A model generated the notes under the pieces. It was not told the origin of the DNA. It did not search any database and saw nothing but the letters and a program-made list of their open reading frames with translations. Shown piece after piece: positions 1-6,486 of a stretch of DNA of 8,903 nucleotides. The DNA comes from Deltaproteobacteria bacterium (lineage in GTDB: Bacteria; Desulfobacterota; Desulfarculia; Adiutricales; JAGVGV01). Position 1 is the first letter of the stretch. Each line of letters begins with the position of its first letter. Both the position numbers and the translations under genes were made by a program. The stretch covers positions 1-8,903 of the forward strand of contig JAGVGV010000704.1 in assembly GCA_020056895.1 (NCBI GenBank), given 5' to 3'.

Positions 1-2127
1 GATGACCGGCGCCAGCGGCAGGTCCACCAGGTGGACATCGGCTTCTTCGGTGGTGAACGGATAGAAAAAATGTCGCAGTTGGTCGTCGGGGAGGTATCCG
101 GCGGGGTACACCAGATGAATCTCCGTGGTTTTCAAACCGGTGGTGACCTGAAGGGTGAGGACGCCCCGCCGAGGCATTTGATAAACCGCGTTCCGGATCA
201 GGTTCATCAACGCCCGTTCCATGAGGACGGGGTCCATGTACAGATCGGGCTGTTTTTCGGGGAGATTCAGCCGCAGGGTGATGTCCTTGGTTTTGACCGG
301 CCCGGCGGCGGCTTCGGCCAGGGACCCGAAAAAGGCCGCGCCCGGAACCAGGGTTCGTTCGAGCCCCATGGGCCGTAAATAGGTCTGGATGGCGTTCATG
401 ATGCCTTCCAGGCGGCCGGTTTGTTCGAGCATGATCTGGGCATAAGGCGTGGCCGGGCTCGCCTCTCCCAGGGTTTTGGTCAGCCGCCGGGCCGAAAGCC
501 CCAGAATGGAGATGGGGTTGCGGAATTCGTGGGCCAGACGGGACGATATTTCACCCAGGGTTTTGAGTTCCTCGGCCTTTACGGTTTGTTCCCTCAGGCG
601 CTTTTGTTCGCGGATATCGATCATGTACCCTTCCAGGTACCGGACCTGGCCGGCATCATCCAGGATGGGGACGGCATGATCCAGAACATCCACTTCCCTG
701 CCCCGGCGGTCCTGCAACGCGTATTCAATATCGAGCACCGCGCCCGTTTCCAGGCATCGGGCCTTGGCGTCCACCACCTGTGCCCGGTGGCGGGGGTGAA
801 TGGCGGCGGACCAGACCGCAGGACCGCCCACCTGGTCCTCGGGCGGCCAGCCGGTCAGGGTTTCGATATGGGAATTGACGAAAGACCGGATCAGGCCGGG
901 TTCCAGCCGGTACACCACCAGGGGAATCTGATCGACCAGGGTGCGGAACTTTTCTTCGGACTGCAACAGTTCCATGGTTCGTTCCTGAACTCGGATCTCG
1001 AGGTCCCGCGCCTGGTTCCGAAGCTTTCGCTGGGTCCCTTCCAGGCTGGCCAGCATCCGGTTCAACGCTTCGGCCAGGGTGCCGAATTCATCCCGAGCCA
1101 CCACCTGGACCTGAAACGCCCGTTCCCCCCGGGTAATCTTTTCCGCCTGGTCCACCATCACCCGAATGGGGGCCAGGAACAACCGGGCGATCCGCCAAAC
1201 GAACAACAGGGAGAACAGCAGCGAAACCAGCCCGGCTCCGGCCAATTGCCCAATCCGGAACCGGGCCTGGTTTAACACTTCGGTCCGGTCCCGGCTCAGT
1301 TCGGCCACCGCCGCCACATGGCCGGTATAATTCCTTAAAGGCCCCACCAGGTACGCCACGTTTCCGTCCCGGCCGGAGGTGGTCTGGAAGGTCACCGTGC
1401 CATCGATCATGGCCGTCCGATACACCATGGCGGCCCGATGGGCTCGATCCGGAGCCGTGGTGGCCAGAACATGGAAGGGGAAGGACGCGTCGGGATCGAA
1501 CCGGTACAAGGTCAAATCGATGCCGTAATCCTTCTTGAACCGTTCCAGAAAGGAATTTTCAAGCCCTATGCCGAATTCCACCGTACCCACCAGATGACCC
1601 TGGTAATATACCGGAGCCACGCCGCGAAGGCCAAAACCGGTGAGCCCCACTTCCATGCCCGAAACCGTTTCGCCGGTTTCATAGGTCATCAAAATGGTCA
1701 GCCGGTCGCTTAGGTCGTCGCCGTACCGGTCCAACTGATGCAGCCGAATGAGCGACCGGGGAGGATAGGCGTGAAAATGGAGCTGTTTGACGCCCACGCG
1801 GCGTTTCAGGTCCTGATAAATGGGCAGGTACAGGGTTTTCAGGGTTTCCCGGTCCCTTTCGGCCACCGCCTTTTGGACGGCGGGGTCCGCGGCGGCCACT
1901 TCCGCCAGTCCGGCGGCGAAGTCCAACTGGAGCTCCAGCCGGTTCTGGAGGTACTGGTACGCGTCCCGAATCCGGACCTCTTCCTGACCGGTCAAGGTTT
2001 GCAGCAGGCTGTACGCGGCCCAGACGACCAGGAAAACGGTCAGCACCGCGGGCAGTAACAAAAAGGGAATAAGCAGTTTCCATTTAAGGCTGATATCGCG
2101 CAGGTGTCGGGGATGCGTGGCGGTCAT
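1..2127 (-). CDS. Membrane sensor histidine kinase (dCache-HAMP-PAS-HisKA-HATPase), C-terminus cut by window edge
   Basis: Inner-membrane sensor kinase, 709 residues visible. The frame stays open from the ATG at 2125-2127 to base 1, so the last part of the ATPase domain lies outside. Domains: TM1 about 17-41; periplasmic sensor about 42-290 resembling double-Cache family dCache_3 (LHFHAYPPRSLIRLH and the GMEVG...LRGVAPV...GTVEFG core at about 153-183); TM2 about 292-312; HAMP about 313-372 (ARDEFGTLAEALNRM); PAS about 390-507, starting SEEKFRTLVDQIP and ending DIREQK; HisKA with H-box LAHEFRNPIS, phospho-acceptor His533; HATPase with N-box MNLIRNAV (Asn642, Asn646). Odd: where DxGxG (G1) is expected the sequence reads YPAGY (674-678), and after the F-box-like FYPFTTEE the G2 glycines are replaced by DVHLVDLPLAP. 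ATP binding may be altered or lost, or this may be a divergent subfamily. No clear Shine-Dalgarno precedes the ATG, but an in-frame stop at 2140-2142 leaves no alternative upstream. Transcribed divergently from the receiver-TPR gene. Kinase class is sure; ligand unknown. Confidence 0.93.
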   Translation of the reverse strand, partial: MTATHPRHLRDISLKWKLLIPFLLLPAVLTVFLVVWAAYSLLQTLTGQEEVRIRDAYQYLQNRLELQLDFAAGLAEVAAADPAVQKAVAERDRETLKTLYLPIYQDLKRRVGVKQLHFHAYPPRSLIRLHQLDRYGDDLSDRLTILMTYETGETVSGMEVGLTGFGLRGVAPVYYQGHLVGTVEFGIGLENSFLERFKKDYGIDLTLYRFDPDASFPFHVLATTAPDRAHRAAMVYRTAMIDGTVTFQTTSGRDGNVAYLVGPLRNYTGHVAAVAELSRDRTEVLNQARFRIGQLAGAGLVSLLFSLLFVWRIARLFLAPIRVMVDQAEKITRGERAFQVQVVARDEFGTLAEALNRMLASLEGTQRKLRNQARDLEIRVQERTMELLQSEEKFRTLVDQIPLVVYRLEPGLIRSFVNSHIETLTGWPPEDQVGGPAVWSAAIHPRHRAQVVDAKARCLETGAVLDIEYALQDRRGREVDVLDHAVPILDDAGQVRYLEGYMIDIREQKRLREQTVKAEELKTLGEISSRLAHEFRNPISILGLSARRLTKTLGEASPATPYAQIMLEQTGRLEGIMNAIQTYLRPMGLERTLVPGAAFFGSLAEAAAGPVKTKDITLRLNLPEKQPDLYMDPVLMERALMNLIRNAVYQMPRRGVLTLQVTTGLKTTEIHLVYPAGYLPDDQLRHFFYPFTTEEADVHLVDLPLAPVI

Positions 2128-2171
2128 GAACTCATTGTATCATTTTCCACGCATATTTTAACGACCGAAGA

Positions 2172-2200
2172 CTGACAAGCCGGCTTCCGGACGCTATAAT
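2172..2200 (+). promoter_or_regulatory. Sigma-70-type promoter for the receiver-TPR gene
   Basis: CTGACA at 2172-2177 (5 of 6 to TTGACA) and a perfect TATAAT at 2195-2200 are separated by exactly 17 bp. Transcription would begin near 2207, giving a leader of about 80 nt before the ATG at 2287. This is a strong housekeeping-type promoter by sequence alone. Confidence 0.75.
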
Positions 2201-2235
2201 GGGTCCGCCCCCATCCGGGCCAGAAGCGCGAACAC

Positions 2236-2252
2236 CGTCCCCGATGGGGACG
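2236..2252 (+). promoter_or_regulatory. Leader stem-loop upstream of the receiver-TPR gene
   Basis: CGTCCCC at 2236-2242 pairs perfectly with GGGGACG at 2246-2252 around a GAT loop. It sits inside the predicted 5' leader, 15 nt before the AAAGGA ribosome-binding sequence (2268-2273). No T-run follows, so it is not a terminator; it could stabilise the mRNA or modulate translation. Function is inferred only from position. Confidence 0.45.
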
Positions 2253-2286
2253 ACAGCGGAACCCCCTAAAGGAACGTGACCGGACC

Positions 2287-4389
2287 ATGCCTTCCGCTCC
2301 CTACGATCTTTCTCCGCATGCCATGGCCAAGATCGCGGTCTACGTCCACGACCCGGTGATGCGCCAGCACACGGCCATCACGCTCAAACACCTGGGGTTC
2401 GAAAACGTGGTGGACCACACCGTGCCCACCAATTATTTCCAGGCCCTCGGGCGGCTGGTCCCCCTGATCACCAGCGATTTCCAACTGATCCTCATCAACC
2501 TGCCCCTCCGGCCCCAACCCTCCGGCAAAAAAGACGCCGTGGACCCCATTTTCGATCAGGTCCACAACATGTACCTGGATATCAAGACGCACCTGGCCAA
2601 ACGGAACGCGGACCCGCTCAAACCCCTGACCAAAACCGTACCCATGATCGAAGTGGGGGATTATTTAAGGGAAAAGCTGATCGAAGTCCTCTTCAAATTC
2701 CGCGTGCCGGCCGCGTTTTTCATGTCCGCCGTCCCATCCACCAAATTGCTCCAGGGCGAACGGAAGGTCAAACAAACCCGGGAAAACCTGCAGGTCCATC
2801 TGGCTGAATTGACGCAGTACCTTACTCAGTATTTTCGGGATAAAGACGAACTGATTACGCGGATGGATGAAAAACTTTCGGAACGCCAGCTTTCCGAACG
2901 CAAAAAGCAGTATGACCAGTTCATGTCTCAGGCCGCCCAGCGCAAGGAGTCCGGCGATTACGACATGGCCATCAGCCTGCTCAGGCAGGCCATCGAGGTC
3001 TACCCCAAGGATATCGACGCGTATTTGGAAAGCGGCCGCCTACACGTTCGCCGCAGGGAATACGGCCGGGCTCTGGCCCGGTTCGGCCAGGCCGAGGACC
3101 TTTTTCTGGAAGCCCCCGCGCCCAATAAGGAAATCGCCAGCGTGCGGCTGGTGCAGGTGCAGGAAAAAATCGAAGCCGGAGCCGATCCATCCGACCCGGA
3201 AATCATGGAAATGCTGGCCGAGGCGGCCGAACATTTCGAAACCGCCCATGCCAAGGCCCAGGAAGCCGTCCGCAAGCATTCCGGAGACCCGGACTTTGAA
3301 ATGCCCCTGGCCGTGGGCAATGAAATCATCAAGTGGAACCTGGCCGATCTTTTGGGCCCGAAACACCCGGCCGTCCGACGGATGATGGGCATTGCCCAAA
3401 AATCCACGGAAGGCCTGGACCAGCTCCCCCCCGAATCCCTCTCTTCGGCCCAATGCCTGGCGATGGGGCTCCAGGCCGTTGAAAACAAAAAATTCGACCT
3501 CGCCCTGGCCTACTATTTCCAGGCCCTTGAAGACAAGAACCGGTTCACCGAGGTCTGCACCGAAATCAACTACGCCGGCATCAGGCTCCGAAACATGGGC
3601 CAGATGGACCAGGCCATCCGGTTCTACGACAAGCTTCTGACGTACAATCCCCATAATCAGGGGTCGGTTTTTTGGAACATGGCCATCGCCTACGCATACA
3701 AGAACGACGCCTTGACATCGTCCGGGTACGTGGCCCGGTGCATGTACACCGACCCGTACCTGGCCCGGGAAAAGGAGTTTTACGATTCCATTTCGCCTCA
3801 GATCCACCCGGTGATCCTGGCGCTCATGCGCAAGCTGAAATTGGTCATCATCCAGGCCAAAAAAACCCAGCCGCCGCCGCAATTGGTCACGCTGTACAAA
3901 CACCGGGACCGCCTGATCCGACTGGCGGCCGAAGGCCAGGTAAGCGAAGCGTTGAAAATTTTCGTGGGGTTGTTCAAGCAGGCAAGGGTTTTTCTGGTGA
4001 AACCCGAGGTTTGGGTGGACGGCATTTTATTGACCTTTTTGAAAAAGGCCTATGGTCTGTTGGGGAAAAAGCCCACGCCGCAAACCCAGCCGGTCCTTCA
4101 GATGATCCAGGCGTATGTCCGCTATATTCAGGAACATCCCGCCCCACCCAAGGTGAAACGCTTTCTGGAACTCTGCCAGGCCACGATAGAAGCCCTGGAG
4201 CAGGGGGGGGACCAGAACCAGGCCGCCTTCCTGGTGAGCCAGGGGCTGATGGTGGCGCCCGACGAATATTTCGCCCGGGCCGACTTTTTCGCCCGGGATA
4301 ACCTGCCGCAGTTGATTCAGGAACTGGCCACGAAATTCTCGTATGTGAATCCCAAACGGTTCCCCTCCGGCCGAAACCCCGTCCGCTGA
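2287..4389 (+). CDS. Receiver-like / TPR-repeat protein (pseudo-receiver)
   Basis: A soluble 700-residue cytoplasmic protein with no signal peptide or membrane segment. Residues about 15-150 follow the alternating pattern of a response-regulator receiver: beta-1 KIAVYVHDP, an LKHLGFENVV helix/strand, and FQLILINLPL where receivers carry the phospho-acceptor Asp. Here that position is Asn71, the acidic pair is His21-Asp22, and the Lys-Pro near the end appears as SAVP, so phosphorylation is unlikely. A charged, probably coiled-coil stretch follows (about 155-210), then TPR-like helical repeats (about 209-275 and 385-490, e.g. GDYDMAISLLRQAIEVYPKD, MGQMDQAIRFYDKLLTYNP). The C-terminal 200 residues are helical with no recognised domain. 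Such proteins usually act as adaptors or scaffolds; the partner is unknown. Start: AAAGGA lies 13 nt before ATG 2287, a long spacing; the alternative ATG at 2323 (MAKIAVYV) lacks any ribosome-binding sequence but begins right at beta-1. A G8 tract lies at 4203-4210. Convergent with the TRAP operon. Confidence 0.88.
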   Translation: MPSAPYDLSPHAMAKIAVYVHDPVMRQHTAITLKHLGFENVVDHTVPTNYFQALGRLVPLITSDFQLILINLPLRPQPSGKKDAVDPIFDQVHNMYLDIKTHLAKRNADPLKPLTKTVPMIEVGDYLREKLIEVLFKFRVPAAFFMSAVPSTKLLQGERKVKQTRENLQVHLAELTQYLTQYFRDKDELITRMDEKLSERQLSERKKQYDQFMSQAAQRKESGDYDMAISLLRQAIEVYPKDIDAYLESGRLHVRRREYGRALARFGQAEDLFLEAPAPNKEIASVRLVQVQEKIEAGADPSDPEIMEMLAEAAEHFETAHAKAQEAVRKHSGDPDFEMPLAVGNEIIKWNLADLLGPKHPAVRRMMGIAQKSTEGLDQLPPESLSSAQCLAMGLQAVENKKFDLALAYYFQALEDKNRFTEVCTEINYAGIRLRNMGQMDQAIRFYDKLLTYNPHNQGSVFWNMAIAYAYKNDALTSSGYVARCMYTDPYLAREKEFYDSISPQIHPVILALMRKLKLVIIQAKKTQPPPQLVTLYKHRDRLIRLAAEGQVSEALKIFVGLFKQARVFLVKPEVWVDGILLTFLKKAYGLLGKKPTPQTQPVLQMIQAYVRYIQEHPAPPKVKRFLELCQATIEALEQGGDQNQAAFLVSQGLMVAPDEYFARADFFARDNLPQLIQELATKFSYVNPKRFPSGRNPVR

Positions 4390-4416
4390 TCCGTTTTCCG
4401 AAAATATCGAACCGCC

Positions 4417-4447
4417 AAAAACATATCGGCCGGGAGGACCCGGCCGA
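4417..4447 (-). terminator. Rho-independent terminator of the TRAP operon
   Basis: TCGGCCGGG (4426-4434) and CCCGGCCGA (4439-4447) form a perfect 9-bp GC-rich stem with a 4-nt AGGA loop. Read on the minus strand it is followed, after TATG, by five T residues (4421-4417), as in an intrinsic terminator. It begins 35 nt past the dctM stop. Read on the plus strand there is no adjacent T-run, so termination of the convergent TPR gene here would be weaker. Confidence 0.75.
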
Positions 4448-4481
4448 GGATAAACGTGGATTCTTTTCAAAAAAGATCGTG

Positions 4482-5798
4482 CTACATGCCCGACGTCGCG
4501 GTTTGGCTCACGTCCCCAAAAACGAGTTTGGGCAGAATAAGCACGGAGTCCGGCCAGTACGTTACCACAAGCAAAACGGCGATCTGGATGATCAAGAACG
4601 GTAAGCAGGCCCTGGTAACATAAATGAGGTTGCGGTTGGTCATGGCTCCGGTGATGTATAGCGACACCCCAAGAGGCGGCGTGCAGTACCCAATGCCCAG
4701 GTTGATGGTCATGAGCAGGCCGAAGTGCAAAACGTTGATGTTGTATTTGAACAGCAGGGGTAGAAAAAGGGGTGTTAGAATGAGCGTGGCCGAAATGATG
4801 TCCATGAACATGCCCACGATAAGGAGCAGGATGTTGATGACCAAAAGGAACATCCACGGCGAATGAATACTGTTGACCACCGCTTCCGTGATGAAAACGG
4901 GAATGTTCCGAAACGTCAGGTACCGGCCGAAACAGGTGGCCCCGGCCACGATGATCAGAAGCGTGGCCGAAGTGACCGCGGAATTGACCGACACCTTGAA
5001 AAACTTGTTCCACCCGAAGTCGCCATGGATACAGATTTCCACCACGAAAGCATACACACAGGCCACCACGGCCGCTTCGTTGGCGGTAAACACCCCCGAA
5101 AAAATACCGGCGCAAATGATCACCGGCAGCATGATCGCCCAAATGCCGTCCTTGACGGCCAAATACACTTCGCGGAAAGTCGGTTTGGGCGACTTGATCT
5201 GCTCGCCACGGCGGCAGACGAAAAACGTATAGACGCATGTGGATACGATGATCATGAGGCCGGGGACGTACCCGGTCATGAACAGTTTTTCCACCGAGCA
5301 GTTGGTGACCATGGAATAAAGGATCATGGAAATGGACGGCGGGATGATGATGCCTAAAATCGGCGCCGTGGTCATAACGCCCACGGTATATTTTTCGTCG
5401 TATTTCTGTTCCAAAAGGGCGGGGATCATGAACCCGCCGATGGCCACCACCGTGGCCACGGTGGACCCCGAAATCGCGCCGAACAACCCGCAGGCCACAA
5501 TCCCGGCCATGCCCAATCCACCGGGCAGCCAACCCACCAGAGTATTGGCGATCCGGATCAGTTTGGTCACAATGGACCCGGCGGTCATGATGTTGCCGCA
5601 CAAGATGAAAAACAGCACCACCACCAGCGCGAAATTGTCCATGCTGCGGAAAAAGGTTTGGGCCAAAATATCGATGGGCAGGGGAGTGAAGAACACCAAA
5701 CCCGCCACGGAGGCGAAGAACAAGGACATGAAGACCGGCACCGTGGCGGCCATGGACCCCAGAAGCACCAGCAGAACGACGATTATTTCCAGCGTCAT
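4482..5798 (-). CDS. dctM: TRAP transporter large permease subunit DctM
   Basis: A 438-residue, very hydrophobic inner-membrane protein with about a dozen predicted membrane helices, the usual length and topology of the DctM subunit. It forms the ion-coupled translocation channel of a tripartite ATP-independent periplasmic transporter. Family landmarks, in order: FGAISGSTVATVVAIGGFMI (106-125), LGIIIPPS (148-155), GVFTANEAA (235-243, family form GxFTPTEAA), GMFMDIISATLILTPLFLP (329-347) and NLGIGYCTPPLGVSLY (366-381). The ATG at 5798 is preceded by AGGGA with 8-nt spacing. It is the last gene of the operon, 85 nt after dctQ rather than overlapping it as in many TRAP operons, and the gap contains a short hairpin. 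A terminator follows. Family assignment is secure; the substrate is not determined by this subunit's sequence. Confidence 0.97.
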   Translation of the reverse strand: MTLEIIVVLLVLLGSMAATVPVFMSLFFASVAGLVFFTPLPIDILAQTFFRSMDNFALVVVLFFILCGNIMTAGSIVTKLIRIANTLVGWLPGGLGMAGIVACGLFGAISGSTVATVVAIGGFMIPALLEQKYDEKYTVGVMTTAPILGIIIPPSISMILYSMVTNCSVEKLFMTGYVPGLMIIVSTCVYTFFVCRRGEQIKSPKPTFREVYLAVKDGIWAIMLPVIICAGIFSGVFTANEAAVVACVYAFVVEICIHGDFGWNKFFKVSVNSAVTSATLLIIVAGATCFGRYLTFRNIPVFITEAVVNSIHSPWMFLLVINILLLIVGMFMDIISATLILTPLFLPLLFKYNINVLHFGLLMTINLGIGYCTPPLGVSLYITGAMTNRNLIYVTRACLPFLIIQIAVLLVVTYWPDSVLILPKLVFGDVSQTATSGM

Positions 5799-5824
5799 GT
5801 CGTTTTTCCCTTTGAGGTGGACTT

Positions 5825-5842
5825 AAAACCCGGTATCCCGGG
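5825..5842 (-). promoter_or_regulatory. Short hairpin with T-run between dctQ and dctM
   Basis: On the minus strand CCCGG, a GATA loop and CCGGG form a 5-bp stem (5842-5829), followed directly by TTTT (5828-5825). This resembles a weak or leaky intrinsic terminator in the 85-nt dctQ-dctM gap. It may reduce read-through into dctM; the short stem makes this uncertain. Confidence 0.35.
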
Positions 5843-5883
5843 ATGGGATGAACGAGCGTGAAACGGCTCCTTGAACCGCATCG

Positions 5884-6390
5884 TCACGCCGCTCCCTTTT
5901 TCGGGAAGTACCGGGTGGTCACTTCATTATAAAGGGACTGGAGGGTCCGGATGAACATCAGCGCGCCCATGAGGGGCAGCGTGGCGAACAGGATCTCCAG
6001 AGGAATTTCCATAATAATCGTTTTTTGCGCGGTCTGAGCCTGAAGCGCGGCCGACTGCCACCCCAACACGAAAATGACCACGGAGAAAAACAAACTGGCC
6101 GTCAAATTAATCAGAAGGCATGGAATCTTGAACCGCGGGATGGTTTGAGGCAAGGCGTCGATGACGATCTGATTCCGGTTCTTGATGGCCGTGCTGCATC
6201 CCACGAAGGTGGTGATGATGATGATTTCGCGGATCAGTTCCTCGGACCACGCCAGGGAATAGTTGAATCCGTACCGGAGCACCACGTTGGCGAAGAGGGA
6301 ACCCAGGCCCGCCATCACGCTGATGAATAGAACCCAGTGTTCGAACCAGGTCAGGATTTTATCCAGAAAATCAAGTATTCTGCCCAACAT
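5884..6390 (-). CDS. dctQ: TRAP transporter small permease subunit DctQ
   Basis: A 168-residue membrane protein with four predicted transmembrane helices (about 16-36, 53-70, 92-112, 132-150), the normal size and topology of the DctQ subunit, which pairs with DctM to form the membrane part of a TRAP transporter. Family hallmarks are NVVLRYGF (35-42), WSEEL (48-52) and the following FVGCSTAIKNRNQIVIDALP segment, matching the typical WSEE...G...A...HIxxD pattern (His replaced by Gln here). I chose the ATG at 6390, which has AGGGAG about 10 nt upstream; an in-frame TTG at 6429 would add 13 residues without membrane or family features. It lies 96 nt downstream of dctP, with a strong hairpin in the gap, and upstream of dctM on the same strand. 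Confidence 0.95.
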   Translation of the reverse strand: MLGRILDFLDKILTWFEHWVLFISVMAGLGSLFANVVLRYGFNYSLAWSEELIREIIIITTFVGCSTAIKNRNQIVIDALPQTIPRFKIPCLLINLTASLFFSVVIFVLGWQSAALQAQTAQKTIIMEIPLEILFATLPLMGALMFIRTLQSLYNEVTTRYFPKKGAA

Positions 6391-6441
6391 GCGTTCGCGT
6401 CTCCCTAGGGCCGAAGGATTGGAAAACAAAGGCGGAGGCCT

Positions 6442-6469
6442 CCGGCCGGACGGCGGACCGTCCGGCCGG
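6442..6469 (-). promoter_or_regulatory. Perfect 12-bp hairpin between dctP and dctQ
   Basis: CCGGCCGGACGG (6442-6453) and CCGTCCGGCCGG (6458-6469) are perfect inverted repeats around a 4-nt loop, 17 nt after the dctP stop. On the minus strand a loose T-rich stretch (TTTGTTTT) lies about 10 nt further on, too far for a canonical terminator. Such intercistronic stems often protect the upstream message from 3' decay or cause partial termination, so the binding protein is made in excess over the membrane subunits. The structure is certain; its role is inferred. Confidence 0.7.
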
Positions 6470-6486
6470 TGAGGATAAAACGGCTT

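Larger units (their letters stand above)
2128..2286. promoter_or_regulatory. Divergent intergenic region between kinase and receiver-TPR gene
   Basis: A 159-bp non-coding gap separates the two divergent start codons and must hold control signals for both. The plus-strand promoter and a leader hairpin are listed separately. For the kinase, a TACAAT hexamer on the minus strand lies 6 nt upstream of its ATG, with only a poor -35 match (TTAAAA-like) before it. If used, the mRNA would be nearly leaderless. This minus-strand promoter call is weak. Confidence 0.6.

Noticed and set aside
421..1275. Long plus-strand open frame opposite the sensor kinase
   Set aside because: It lies entirely antisense to a gene with clear HAMP, PAS and HisKA motifs. 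Its product is Gly/Gln/His/Pro-rich without any recognisable domain, as expected from the opposite strand of GC-rich coding DNA.
3040..3903. 287-codon minus-strand frame opposite the TPR gene
   Set aside because: Antisense shadow of a well-supported TPR-repeat coding sequence; no domain and no plausible ribosome-binding site.
4027..5601. 524-codon minus-strand open frame overlapping dctM
   Set aside because: It is out of frame with dctM on the same strand and has the His/Arg/Gly-rich composition of a shadow frame, while dctM has all family motifs.
6391..6429. TTG start extending DctQ by 13 residues
   Set aside because: No ribosome-binding sequence, and the extension has no family similarity; the ATG at 6390 has AGGGAG upstream.
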